Of a stretch of DNA of 64,000 bases, positions 47,052 through 57,076 are shown in pieces (the first letter of the stretch is position 1; each line of letters opens with the position of its first letter). The notes beneath the pieces were generated by a model. That model was given only the letters and a program-made list of their open reading frames with translations. It ran no database searches and had not been told where the DNA came from. Source of the stretch: Pleurocapsales cyanobacterium LEGE 10410 (GTDB lineage Bacteria; Cyanobacteriota; Cyanobacteriia; Cyanobacteriales; Xenococcaceae); the NCBI GenBank assembly GCA_015207195.1, contig JADEXJ010000007.1, forward strand, positions 1-64,000, in the 5' to 3' direction. The translations under genes and the position numbers were made by a program.

Positions 47052-50000
47052 CTATTTAGACGGCATAATGCGATTGATAGTAGCGATCAATTCCTGTTCG
47101 GGACAAGGTTTTACTAAGTAGGCTGCTGCACCCAATTCCATGGCTAATTTACGATGTTTATCGCTATCGCGGGAAGTCAGAATAATAATTGGCAGGTCAC
47201 TATATTCAGGATCGTTTTTAACAGCTTTCAAAAATTGGAACCCAGTCATCATCGGCATTTCCAAATCGCATACCACTAATTCAACTTTCCCCGATTTCTT
47301 TAATTCGGTTAGAGCATTAATCCCATTATCAGCTTGAAGCACCTGCTGACTAACTTTCTCCAAAGACATAGCAATAGTTCGGCGTAGACTATTAGAATCA
47401 TCAACTACCAAAAGGGTTTGGGGCATTGAAGACGTAGCAGGAGGAAGTTGCTGTGTACTGTTAAAATCGCTGCTGGGTAAAGCTTGGAAATTAGACCCGC
47501 CTAAAAAGGCTCGTTGGCTCATAGTATTGCTACGATATTGAGAATCTTTGAGCAATGCTGCACCATCAATTACCAAAGTAAAGCTGCTGTCTTTTAGGAC
47601 ACTACAGCCATAGACATATCGTGGAGGTATGATTGCACTACCAAGAGGTCTAATTACCAACTCTTGTTCTCCTAATACGCGATCTACTTCTAATCCGATA
47701 AAGCCATTTTGACGACGCAACAGTAAAATCGGATTGTTCAAGCTAGATTCTGAATCTTCCAATTGAGCAAGAGTGCGAGGATACTCGATCATGCTGGATA
47801 GCTGACGCACTGGAACCATTTCTACATCATCTTGAGTAGGCCAATGTAAAACTTTTTGTCCCTCAAAAATCTGAACCTCTTTGGAAGTTGGCAGAATAAT
47901 TCTCTCAATCGCATCAATCAACAAGGCATAAGTCATGCCTGAAGCCTGAGCCAGCATCAATTTAGCAATGGTCAGAGTAAGAGGGATTTGTAGCGAAAAC
48001 GTCGTGCCTTTTCCTGGGGTAGACTCAATGGAAATGGTGCCGTTCATTTCTTCAATTTGCGAACGAACTACATCCATACCTACACCTCTACCAGATAAGT
48101 CACTTAGTTTTTCGGCAGTAGAAAAGCCTGGTTCAAATAATAGCTCTAATAACTGTGATGGTGGAGTAACGGCTGCTTGTTGAGCGGAAATCAGTCCCTT
48201 TTCGATACCAGTCTGTTTGATTCTCTCGATATTAATGCCTTTACCATCATCACCGACTTCAATTACGGTTTGGCTACCTTGATAATATGCCCGTAAGAAT
48301 ACCGTACCTGTTTCTGGTTTATTAGTCCGCGCTCTTTCCTCTGGTTTTTCTAAACCATGATCGAAGGAGTTACGCACCAAATGCAGCAGAGGATCGTAGA
48401 GTTTTTCTTCAATAGTTTTGTCAATGAGAATATGGCTACCAGTAATATTCAGTTCGGCGTTTTTGTCGTGAGTTACCGAAAGCTGCTTGAGCAAACGAGG
48501 AAAGCGGTTAAATAGTCTACCAATGGGAGACATTCTGGTTTCAATTAGCTCATCTCTCATGTTTAACAGCATTCGCTGTTGTTTTTGAGTGTCTCTTCTA
48601 GTCTGCTTGTTGTGATTTTTGATCTTCTCGGCAATATTTGCTAGTTCAGAATTACTAGCAGTAGTCAAATTTAAAAGTTCATTTAGCCTGGCGTCGGGGT
48701 TTTCTGGAGTGGCAGAAGGTAATACGGATTTATAATTTGTAGCTTGAGATTGAGTTATATTGTTTAATTTTACGGGTAATTCTTGTAATAATTGCTGTTG
48801 CTGGGGCGAGAGACAGACCTCATCGACCACTTCAATCAGCTCGTTAACTATTTGCTCGCTATAGCTAATTTTATCTAGTAGCTGCTGTACAAACTGACCA
48901 ATTTGCTCGTCTTTTAGAATATTTCTATTTTGATTGATTAATAGTTCTCCAACTAAATCGTTTAGTTTTTCCAGAGATTCTAAATTGACCCTGACTGTTT
49001 TATTAGCTTTAGTTTTGGCAGTTTGTTTATTACTTTGTTTAGATGAACCAAATCGAGATTTTCTAACATCTCTGGTGGATATTTCTTGTGGAGGAACAGC
49101 TTTTTGTTTAAATGATTCTGGGGGAGTCAGAGGAACTAAAGATGCTTCTACTTCAATTCTTTCTGGTTCACCTGATGATGTCTGTTGCTCTTTTAGCTGT
49201 TCGACAGCAGTGTCTTCGCCCCAGATCTGGGTCATTAATTCACTTGAATCTTCATCATTTTCAAACTCAAATTGACCAGACTCGGATTCAGTATCTTCGT
49301 CAAATTCTTCGGTTAGATCGCTACCAAAAATATCAGCAGCGTCTTGGTCATCATCATCATCGTCATCTCGATCTATAGCTGCCATCGGCTCGCCAAACAT
49401 ATCTTCAGTCATGGACTCGGCATCTAACTGTGCTGGGTTGCCTTCTTCGTCCAAATCAGCTTGATCTACTGACCAAAATGCTCCCGCATCTTCAGAATCT
49501 TCTTCGGTTCTCTCAGTCGGCTCTACCGTTCCCGTAAATTTTTGCAATTGAGCAGAAGGTTCGCCACCCCGTTCGCGATCGCCCTCCATCACCTGCTTTT
49601 GCGCCTGTTTGAAGTTGTCGATCGCAGCTTTGGTAATTTCTTCAACTAGATCGGGGTTGACCTGTAGGGCGGTCAGAATTGTTTGCGCGATATCACCTAA
49701 ACCAGATAAATTCAGCGATTGAGATAAACCTAGGAATATTTCTGCCTGAGATTGCAATACCTCAGTCATGATGGCGGGATCGCCTTCGGCTAAAGCTACA
49801 GATAGTTCCTGAATCCTTTCGGGAACAACAGATTCAAAAAAGGATTCTACTACATCTAATCCTAGTTCTTCTGAGGTCGGGAAAGCATCCTGATCGCTGA
49901 GGTAATCACCAAAGATTTCAGTTAGTTCGGCAAAAATCCCCGCAGCACGATTGAGAATTTCTTCACGGTCGATGGGAGCTTTGCTAAATTCTGCCGTCAG

Positions 50001-50324
50001 AGGAATCCTGAGACAATCGTAGCTGGCGTAGAGTAGTTTTTTGGTCTGGCGATCAATTTCTAGTTCGGGATTGTAAAGAGCCTTAAAGACATCTTCCATC
50101 GAATGAGCTACGGTTTTGATCGTCTCCAACCCCACATTAGCTGCGCCACCTTTGAGGGTGTGAGTAGCACGCATTAGCTTATTAACTCTCAGAGGGCGAT
50201 CGCTAAGTTCGATATCGCCGTCGTTAATAGCAAACAATTCCTGTTCGATAGTTTCTAATAATTCGGGGGCTTCTTCTAAAAAGTATTGATAGGCTTGGTC
50301 GCGAATGCTGGGGTCGGTAATCAT
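47052..50324 (-). CDS. Chemotaxis hybrid histidine kinase CheA (locus 3, PixL/PtxE-like)
   Basis: A 1090-residue kinase. Order: Hpt domain (about 1-130, phospho-His55 in MRATHTLKGGAANVG); a second region resembling an Hpt without the His; a very acidic linker (DRDDDDDDDQDAAD and similar, about 270-400); dimer helices (VNLESLEKLNDLVGELLI); GHKL ATPase (LLHLVRNSFDHGLEKP, VGDDGKGINIERI, GRGVGMDVVRSQIEEM); CheW-like domain; receiver (about 970-1090, LLVVDDSNSLRR, VVCDLEMPMMTGF, LVKPCP). All active-site motifs are intact. It is paired with the GAF-rich transducer upstream, so it is the likely kinase of a light-responsive pathway. Confidence 0.94.
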   Translation of the reverse strand: MITDPSIRDQAYQYFLEEAPELLETIEQELFAINDGDIELSDRPLRVNKLMRATHTLKGGAANVGLETIKTVAHSMEDVFKALYNPELEIDRQTKKLLYASYDCLRIPLTAEFSKAPIDREEILNRAAGIFAELTEIFGDYLSDQDAFPTSEELGLDVVESFFESVVPERIQELSVALAEGDPAIMTEVLQSQAEIFLGLSQSLNLSGLGDIAQTILTALQVNPDLVEEITKAAIDNFKQAQKQVMEGDRERGGEPSAQLQKFTGTVEPTERTEEDSEDAGAFWSVDQADLDEEGNPAQLDAESMTEDMFGEPMAAIDRDDDDDDDQDAADIFGSDLTEEFDEDTESESGQFEFENDEDSSELMTQIWGEDTAVEQLKEQQTSSGEPERIEVEASLVPLTPPESFKQKAVPPQEISTRDVRKSRFGSSKQSNKQTAKTKANKTVRVNLESLEKLNDLVGELLINQNRNILKDEQIGQFVQQLLDKISYSEQIVNELIEVVDEVCLSPQQQQLLQELPVKLNNITQSQATNYKSVLPSATPENPDARLNELLNLTTASNSELANIAEKIKNHNKQTRRDTQKQQRMLLNMRDELIETRMSPIGRLFNRFPRLLKQLSVTHDKNAELNITGSHILIDKTIEEKLYDPLLHLVRNSFDHGLEKPEERARTNKPETGTVFLRAYYQGSQTVIEVGDDGKGINIERIKQTGIEKGLISAQQAAVTPPSQLLELLFEPGFSTAEKLSDLSGRGVGMDVVRSQIEEMNGTISIESTPGKGTTFSLQIPLTLTIAKLMLAQASGMTYALLIDAIERIILPTSKEVQIFEGQKVLHWPTQDDVEMVPVRQLSSMIEYPRTLAQLEDSESSLNNPILLLRRQNGFIGLEVDRVLGEQELVIRPLGSAIIPPRYVYGCSVLKDSSFTLVIDGAALLKDSQYRSNTMSQRAFLGGSNFQALPSSDFNSTQQLPPATSSMPQTLLVVDDSNSLRRTIAMSLEKVSQQVLQADNGINALTELKKSGKVELVVCDLEMPMMTGFQFLKAVKNDPEYSDLPIIILTSRDSDKHRKLAMELGAAAYLVKPCPEQELIATINRIMPSK

Positions 50325-50425
50325 CGTCTAATAGTTTTATAAATATAATTGCGAATCTTGTAATAAAAATCTGAATTCTGAAATAGACCAAAATCTACTT
50401 CAGAATTCAAGACACTTGCAGACGC

Positions 50426-53400
50426 TTACTTGACTTTGAACTTAGATACGCTAGATTGTAAATTTTGCGCCAGTTGTTCTAGCTGCTCAAAAGAAACAGA
50501 AATTTTACCTGAATCTTGAGAGGTTTCGTTAGCAATTTCCGCAACCTGTCCCATTACCTGGGTTACAGAAGCAGCCTCTTGAGTTTGGGCATTGGCAGCA
50601 CTAGTAATCCCCTGAACCAACTCTTTAATTTCAGCGGTGGCAGCCACAATTTCATTCAAACTATCGCGGGTTTCGTTTACCAAATTTGTACCTTCGGCAA
50701 CCTGTTCCACACCAGCTTCCATCGCAGCAGCCACTTCTTTAGTCTCTTCTTGGATTTCTCTAACCAATTTCTCAATCTCAGTAGTCGCTTCAGTAGACTG
50801 CAATGATAGGTTACGGACTTCATCGGCTACTACCGCGAAACCTTTACCATATTCCCCAGCGCGAGTTGCCTCAAGTGCAGCGTTCAACGCTAGCAGGTTG
50901 GTTTGGGTCGCAAAACTGCTAATCAGACTGACCACCTTGGAGATCTTTTGGGAAGAATCGCTCAGGCGTTTAACCCGTTTTCCTGCATCGGCTACGGTTT
51001 CTCGAATACTGACAATACTATCAACCGTATTGTTCATGGCGCGATCGCCAGTCTGGACGGTTTGATTTGCTAGTTCGATCGCCACCTCTACTTTTTGGGC
51101 GTTTTCGGTAGTTACTGTAGAAGCATCGATCATCGACTGTACCCGATCTAAAGCTTCCTGTAGCTCCATCAACTGTCTTTCCGACTGTAAGGACAAGCCT
51201 TTAATTGCCGAACTACTAGAGCCTGTAGTTTCTGTTACCTGGGAAGCAGCAGTCTGTACCTGTTCTACAATATCCTTAAGTGAATCGAGAGTAGTATTAT
51301 AAGCTCCAGCTACTGTACCAATTTCAGTTTCTGTAACCTTGGCTCTAACGGTTAAATCTCCGCTAAATGCAGGTCTGACCGTTTTTAAAATATCTAAAGC
51401 TTGCTTTTGTAATTCTTCTCTGGCTGCTTTTTCTCTGGCTACTGTTTCAGCCAAGCTTTCTGACTGAACCCGTAACTGCTCGTAATAGTCAATTTGCTGA
51501 ATAGCGATACCCAACTGACTGGCTAACTGGGCGATTTGTTCGGCTTCCATAGTTTGCCAGTTTCTCGCACCAGAATTTTGATAAACCCCTAGCAGTCCCC
51601 AAAGTTTTTCATCCTGGAAAATAGGCGCGATGATGTAGGCTTTTGCCTGATATCTCTCTAGAGATTTGATATAGCAATCGGGGAACTTTTGGGTATAAAT
51701 ATCATCTACTACGGTGTATTTCTTTCCTTCGCTAGTATACTTACCCCCTTTAGTTTCTTCCATGTAGGTGTCGTTGAAGGTAATATTATCGGTTGCGCCC
51801 CACTTGCGGAGAACACAGCGAGCGTTTTCCGTGCGACTGCTACTGATATCGTCATCTTTCTTTTGCGCTACTAATAAAGAAACCCAATCACCAGCTATAG
51901 TTTCTGCCAAGACCTGACCTGTAAAATCTTCATTGAACTGATAGACAATAGTGCGGTCAACCTCTAAAGCTCGATTGACTTCTTGAGTAGTAATCTCAAA
52001 TACCTCGTCAATATTTTTTGCTTTACGGATTTGTTCGCTGATTTTGCTACTAGTTTTATCTAGTTTTGACTGCCTTTTGAGGGTAGTTGTATAGTTGATC
52101 TGCTGCATCGCCACCCCTACCTGTAAACCAAGCTGTCTGAGGGTTTCAACTTCAAATTCTTGCCAGCGACGCGCCCCTTTGTTTTGATAACAGCCGATTA
52201 GACCCCAGAGTCTTTTGCTGCCAAACATATCGCTATCGGCAATAAAGATCGGAGCGAGGGCGTAGGCTCTTGCCTGCATCTGCTCTAACAGTTCGACATG
52301 ACACTGTTTATGACCTTGCGTATAAATATCTTCGACGCTAAAGGTCTCGCCGTTTTTATAGCGACCGCCTTTAGTATTCTGAAGGAAGGTATCTTCAATA
52401 AAGGGAATAATTTTGGTCAAGCTAGACCAACCAGGAGCAACCGAATCGGCGACAAAGTTTCCGCTATAGTCTGGGTTAAAGCGATAGATAGCGACGCGAT
52501 CCACGTCTAAAATTTCTCGTCCTTTATCTGTGGCAATCTGCCAGACTGCCTTTTCATCTCTGGATAAGCGCAGTTTTTCCAAACTTTTAGACAGGCTTTT
52601 TTCTCGTTTAAACGCTCGTTCCATTTGCTTGCTTTGGAACTCGGCATTGCGGAAATAAGCAGTTTGTTGCAGGGGTTTGACAAAACGAGTCGCATATCCT
52701 TGAAGCTGGGTAATTTCGCTCTCCTGCCAGTTACGAGTAGTAGAGTTTTGATAAACTCCTATTACCCCCATTAACTGATTGTTAGCATGAATCGGTACGA
52801 TGATATATGCTTTGGCTTCTATCTCCTCAAATTTTTCGAGTACGGAAATAGATAGCCCTTTGGTTTGTAAGTCATTAGCAACGTAGTAAGGCTCAAACTC
52901 TCCCCCTTTAAAGTGGAAGTCATAATCTAGCGTCGAACCAATAGGCTGCCACTTTTCTCCCTTCGATTCGGCTAATATCTGACCGCTCCAGTCGGGATAA
53001 AAGGCACAAACTGCTACGCGATCGACCTTCATCGAGGCACGAATTTTGTCCGCCCACCCCTGCATCATACGTTCGGCATTCTGATTGATTGAAGTTAGAA
53101 AATCTCGTTCGGTAATCAGCTCTGCTTGTTTTGCTTTAAACTTCAAATCACGAATCGAGCTTGTTTGTTCTAGAGGTGAACTAAATTTGGGTGCAGATTG
53201 TACCACTAGATCGACTTCGGTTTGTTGCCAATTGCGAGTCCCTGAATTTTGATATATTCCTAACATTCCCAACAGGCGATCGCCAGATTTAATCGGAACT
53301 ATGATATAAGCCTTGGCTTCTAAGGACTCAATCTGTTCGACAAAGCAGGGCGAAATATCCATGTCATTGATGTCACGGCAAACATACTGTGATTTACAGT

Positions 53401-54256
53401 TATCTGGCGTAATAAAGCAGTCATTATCAAAGGAGTTAGACCCTTTTTTCCACATCGAATCTACAGATTCAGCTAGAATTGCCCCACTGCCGTCAGGATT
53501 AAAGCCGTAGACTAAAGCCCGATCTGCCTTGAGATTGTGACGTAATTCTTGCAGCATTTCTGCCATCGACTGCTCCATCGACTGCTCCATGGTAGACACC
53601 AAGTCTTTCGCTGCGCTAGTTTTGGAGCTTAACAGGGGCGACTGCAATACGCGAGTTATTTCTACTGTTAGCTGATAGAGTAAATTAATTTCGTCTTCTT
53701 GCCATGAGCGAGGTTGTTGACACTGTTGAACTACCAGTAACCCCCAAGCTTGATTCAGTTGATATCCACTGCTTTGAGCAAAGGAATCTAACAAAATGGG
53801 CAAAGCTAAAGAAGCTTGAATCTGGAATTTTTCAAATAGCTGCTTTTGGTAGGGTGTAACGCGATCGCTATCGGGATGCTCGATCGCTACATATCCCTGA
53901 GCTTGGAAATCGACTGCTTTGAGTGCGCCAAAACAATTACAGGAAAGGGTTTCGTTCATTGCTGGAGTCCATCCTGGAACTAGAGCTTCGGCAATAACTT
54001 TACCGATATCGCTACTATCAAAACGGTAAATCAGCACCCTGTCGGCTACAAATTCTTGCTGCACCACTTTGACTAGGTTACTAAAAAACTCCTCCTGCTC
54101 GGCAGATTGACGCACCTGTTTGACGACCTTCCACAGGCGATCGCGTTCTTGTTTGTACAGACTTTTTTTAATTTTCTGCACTAAGTCTGATTTTGGGCTA
54201 CTTGCTTCTGTAGCTCCGTTGGAAGTTTGCTCTTGATAAGTACTTGATGAATCCAT
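50426..54256 (-). CDS. Five-GAF phototaxis-type transducer (cyanobacteriochrome/MCP fusion, locus 3)
   Basis: A 1276-residue soluble transducer; no membrane segment. Five GAF domains occupy about 50-205, 230-365, 395-535, 560-722 and 750-922. At the canonical bilin-cysteine position GAF4 has Cys652-His653 ([10 protein letters not shown]), GAF5 has Cys861-Tyr862 ([10 protein letters not shown]) and GAF2 has Cys304-Phe305 (SPCFVEQI). GAF1 and GAF3 lack it. GAF1 and GAF2 have an extra Cys-Phe (C108, C280) where DXCF-type cyanobacteriochromes carry a second cysteine. A HAMP-like stretch and an MCP domain follow, with tip [20 protein letters not shown]. It resembles PixJ/TaxD1 and Nostoc PtxD. Bilin binding is inferred. 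Confidence 0.92.
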   Translation of the reverse strand: MDSSSTYQEQTSNGATEASSPKSDLVQKIKKSLYKQERDRLWKVVKQVRQSAEQEEFFSNLVKVVQQEFVADRVLIYRFDSSDIGKVIAEALVPGWTPAMNETLSCNCFGALKAVDFQAQGYVAIEHPDSDRVTPYQKQLFEKFQIQASLALPILLDSFAQSSGYQLNQAWGLLVVQQCQQPRSWQEDEINLLYQLTVEITRVLQSPLLSSKTSAAKDLVSTMEQSMEQSMAEMLQELRHNLKADRALVYGFNPDGSGAILAESVDSMWKKGSNSFDNDCFITPDNCKSQYVCRDINDMDISPCFVEQIESLEAKAYIIVPIKSGDRLLGMLGIYQNSGTRNWQQTEVDLVVQSAPKFSSPLEQTSSIRDLKFKAKQAELITERDFLTSINQNAERMMQGWADKIRASMKVDRVAVCAFYPDWSGQILAESKGEKWQPIGSTLDYDFHFKGGEFEPYYVANDLQTKGLSISVLEKFEEIEAKAYIIVPIHANNQLMGVIGVYQNSTTRNWQESEITQLQGYATRFVKPLQQTAYFRNAEFQSKQMERAFKREKSLSKSLEKLRLSRDEKAVWQIATDKGREILDVDRVAIYRFNPDYSGNFVADSVAPGWSSLTKIIPFIEDTFLQNTKGGRYKNGETFSVEDIYTQGHKQCHVELLEQMQARAYALAPIFIADSDMFGSKRLWGLIGCYQNKGARRWQEFEVETLRQLGLQVGVAMQQINYTTTLKRQSKLDKTSSKISEQIRKAKNIDEVFEITTQEVNRALEVDRTIVYQFNEDFTGQVLAETIAGDWVSLLVAQKKDDDISSSRTENARCVLRKWGATDNITFNDTYMEETKGGKYTSEGKKYTVVDDIYTQKFPDCYIKSLERYQAKAYIIAPIFQDEKLWGLLGVYQNSGARNWQTMEAEQIAQLASQLGIAIQQIDYYEQLRVQSESLAETVAREKAAREELQKQALDILKTVRPAFSGDLTVRAKVTETEIGTVAGAYNTTLDSLKDIVEQVQTAASQVTETTGSSSSAIKGLSLQSERQLMELQEALDRVQSMIDASTVTTENAQKVEVAIELANQTVQTGDRAMNNTVDSIVSIRETVADAGKRVKRLSDSSQKISKVVSLISSFATQTNLLALNAALEATRAGEYGKGFAVVADEVRNLSLQSTEATTEIEKLVREIQEETKEVAAAMEAGVEQVAEGTNLVNETRDSLNEIVAATAEIKELVQGITSAANAQTQEAASVTQVMGQVAEIANETSQDSGKISVSFEQLEQLAQNLQSSVSKFKVK

Positions 54257-54331
54257 AATATCTACTTGATTTCTCTATTATTTGGTACGAATAATTAGTT
54301 AAAACTACGGAGTTAGCTATAAATTTTCTTC

Positions 54332-54913
54332 TTACTGAGAGTAGTTAAACTCAGTTTTTATAGAAAAGAAATTAAAAATTTCTTCTGAATCGATCAGCAT
54401 AATAATGTCGTTGTCAGAACTTGTAAAATATCCATGTAGAAAGGGCAGGACATCTTCGGAAAATATTTCTGCTGAAGAAGATTTAAACTTTGATAAATCG
54501 TGTTCTATTAAATTGTCAATCCCCGAAACAACTAATCCTATTGATTGCCCCTGAACTTGAACTACCATGACTAATAGATCTTTCTGGAAGTTATTGCTAT
54601 CCAACGGTGGTGGATATCCTAATAGGTTTTCCAAGTCTACAATCCACAACATTTCACTGCGCCAACCATAGATTCCCAAGACACAATAAAACATCTGTGG
54701 AACGGGTAAAATATCCTCTGGAGAAATAGTAATTACTTCTGTAACTATTTCTGCATCTAATAGGGCAATATCTCCCTGAACAGTTGACTTGTGACTCTTT
54801 TCCGACTTACCTAGTTGAAACTGTAAAAATTTGCGGACTTGTTTGGAATTAGACTGAATATCAGAATTTGCACCAATATTCAAAGATAAAGAATTAGCAG
54901 ATGTGCTTAACAT
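54332..54913 (-). CDS. CheW-like adaptor (locus 3)
   Basis: A 193-residue protein with a polar N-terminal stretch and one divergent CheW domain (KFLQFQLGKSEKS, LGIYGWRSEMLWIVDLENLLG, MVVQVQGQSIGLVVSGI). It should link the GAF transducer to CheA. The position, 18 bases after the CheY gene and about 75 before the transducer, matches pixI/ptxC in related loci. Conservation is low, so the call rests on fold pattern plus context. Confidence 0.85.
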   Translation of the reverse strand: MLSTSANSLSLNIGANSDIQSNSKQVRKFLQFQLGKSEKSHKSTVQGDIALLDAEIVTEVITISPEDILPVPQMFYCVLGIYGWRSEMLWIVDLENLLGYPPPLDSNNFQKDLLVMVVQVQGQSIGLVVSGIDNLIEHDLSKFKSSSAEIFSEDVLPFLHGYFTSSDNDIIMLIDSEEIFNFFSIKTEFNYSQ

Positions 54914-54931
54914 TGTGTTGTTGAAATAAGT

Positions 54932-55297
54932 TTAACTAGCAATAAGTTGCTGCACCTTGTCGATCAATTCGTCGCGGTTTACTGGTTTGGCAAGATAGGC
55001 ATCTGCCCCTACTACATCTCCCCACATCTTGTCGGCTTCCGTAGACTTGGAAGAACATAAAATAACTGGAATTGTTTTGGTTGCTGTATCTGCTTTTAAG
55101 GTACGACATAGTTCAAAACCACTCTTCCCCCCCATAACTACATCTAAAACGATTACGTTGGGCTGATATTGACCTACTTTTTCTAAAGCCTCCTCCGCGC
55201 TTTCTACATCCATAACGCTCAAGCCAGCTTGTTCTAAGTATGTAGTAGTGGTTCTACGATCAGTTAGACTATCATCGACTACCAGGACTTTACTCAT
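54932..55297 (-). CDS. CheY-type response regulator (locus 3, PixH/PtxB-like)
   Basis: A 121-residue receiver. The acidic pair is D8-D9, the phospho-acceptor Asp52 is in NVIVLDVVMGGKSGFEL, Ser in LCSSKS and Lys in LAKPV. The usual MPxxDG loop after the Asp reads MGGKSG. It is followed closely by the CheW gene. By analogy to PixH it takes phosphate from the local CheA. Confidence 0.93.
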   Translation of the reverse strand: MSKVLVVDDSLTDRRTTTTYLEQAGLSVMDVESAEEALEKVGQYQPNVIVLDVVMGGKSGFELCRTLKADTATKTIPVILCSSKSTEADKMWGDVVGADAYLAKPVNRDELIDKVQQLIAS

Positions 55298-55540
55298 AAT
55301 TTAAGCGTTCTCCAGAACAAAAATAAAATAATACTCTTAGATAAATAGTTCCCAAAAAAAAGCCTAAAATAACACCGAGTTTAATAAAAACTAAAATAAA
55401 TAATAGAAAATATAAGTGTTTTTTCGGATTTTCAGTGTTCTTCAATCTGATCGATAATTTGAATGATAATAAGCAAATTAAAATTACCGATTTAATAAAA
55501 AGCTTTATAATTCTTCGTCACAATAATTGTTTTAATACAA

Positions 55541-56806
55541 TTAAGTAACCAGATTGGGCTTGGCAGATAGTTGCGAATCTTCTAAAGACTTATGAGCAAT
55601 ATACTTGTTTACAACATTGGTTATCTTATCTATTTCTATAGGCTTGGGAACGAAAGCATCTGCGCCAGAAACTTTAGCTCTCACTCGGTCAATAATCCCA
55701 TCGTTACCAGTTAAAAAAACAATAGGTATATGTTTCAATTTGCCAACTCTTCTTATCTGAGTACAAATCTCATAGCCGTTAACAATAGGCATGCCAATAT
55801 CTAAAAATATCAGGTTGGGATTGGCTTTGATAAGAGAGGGTAAAGCTTGCAGAGGTTCTTGAATGGTGATGCAACGATACCCATGCTTAGTAATAATTTG
55901 CTCTAGAACTTTACAAACTTGCGGGCTATCATCGACACAAGCAATTAGAGGTTTACTTGAATCTTTAATTTCTTTAGTAGTTGGGAACTTCTTACTATTT
56001 CTAGGAGCAGGAAGATCTTCAACTTCAATGATGTCTAATAAATCTTGCTGAATATAAGGAATAAGTGAGGACGTTAATTGGCGAACATCTTTTCCCATTC
56101 TCGAACTTAAGTCTCTTAAAGTACGCTGACCATCTAACAAGCGTACAAAGTTTTGATAAACAATACTCGATACTTTTTCGCGCATTCGACCTTGTTTGCG
56201 CAATACGGGAGCTAGGTTGGGTGACCATTTTGCTAATCCTTTTTGCTGCCAAATTAACCATGCTTGACTGGCTTCATCAAGAACTTGCTCGATGTTTACT
56301 AGGGAAATAGACATTTGTGAGCCAGAAGTCAAAAACGAAGATGTAGAAGCCTCTTTTTGGGTTACTCTTAGCTGTTGCTTATTTTCCAACTGTAGTAAAT
56401 CGAACAAAATTTCTCTAGCTCTGGTTTTGACCAATTCAATTGCTTGCTCGCGTCCAACTAGTTTTCGTTCCAATAAAGCTTTTAGAGCGTGATAATCTCC
56501 GCCATCTGATTTGCTAGAAAAATCGATATCTGTTCTATACCAGTCAATTTTGGGACAGTATTTATCAGTTAATCTTTTCCAAGAACGAAATGGATGAGTT
56601 CCTCCATCAGCCCAAACTAACCTACCTAGGCAAAAATGTATTTTCCAAACAGTTTGACTGCTTCCTTTAATAATAATTTGCCCAGTAAAATGTTTTTGCT
56701 TAAAGTATATTAACTGATTAGATAGCTTACTTAAGCCTGGATTGCTCATGTCTTTTGGGGGTTTAGATTGTGGAAATAATTCACAATAAAGTTTATCAAG
56801 AACCAT
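55541..56806 (-). CDS. PATAN-domain response regulator (locus 3, copy 2)
   Basis: A 421-residue PatA/PixG-type regulator. PATAN region: KHFTGQIIIKGSSQTVWKIH, CLGRLVWADGGTHPFRSWKR and VYQNFVRLLDGQRTLRDLS. The receiver (about 287-405) has IACVDDSPQVCKV, LIFLDIGMPIVNGYE, LTGNDG and VPKPIEI. All phosphorylation residues are present. It is a clear paralogue of the next gene upstream (57077-58255). A 243-base AT-rich gap separates it from the CheY gene, so locus 3 may have an internal promoter. Confidence 0.9.
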   Translation of the reverse strand: MVLDKLYCELFPQSKPPKDMSNPGLSKLSNQLIYFKQKHFTGQIIIKGSSQTVWKIHFCLGRLVWADGGTHPFRSWKRLTDKYCPKIDWYRTDIDFSSKSDGGDYHALKALLERKLVGREQAIELVKTRAREILFDLLQLENKQQLRVTQKEASTSSFLTSGSQMSISLVNIEQVLDEASQAWLIWQQKGLAKWSPNLAPVLRKQGRMREKVSSIVYQNFVRLLDGQRTLRDLSSRMGKDVRQLTSSLIPYIQQDLLDIIEVEDLPAPRNSKKFPTTKEIKDSSKPLIACVDDSPQVCKVLEQIITKHGYRCITIQEPLQALPSLIKANPNLIFLDIGMPIVNGYEICTQIRRVGKLKHIPIVFLTGNDGIIDRVRAKVSGADAFVPKPIEIDKITNVVNKYIAHKSLEDSQLSAKPNLVT

Positions 56807-57076
56807 TATTGACTATATAGCTCAAGCAAATGTTACAGGCAGCAAACCTGTAAAGAAAGAGATGATTATAGTAGTATTTGTCAGACTACAGACAGATATA
56901 TTTCAGCTATATAAGTATTTCTAAGCTTTGATTGTATAAGATAGTTGCTCTCTATTTATTCTTGCTATTTAATACTTGATGTTCGCTATAGTTGGCAAAT
57001 TGACAATAAAATGTTGTGTTCTGAGTTTCAACTTGTAGTTATCGATAACAGGTAGTAAAAATAATTTTGAGTACAA

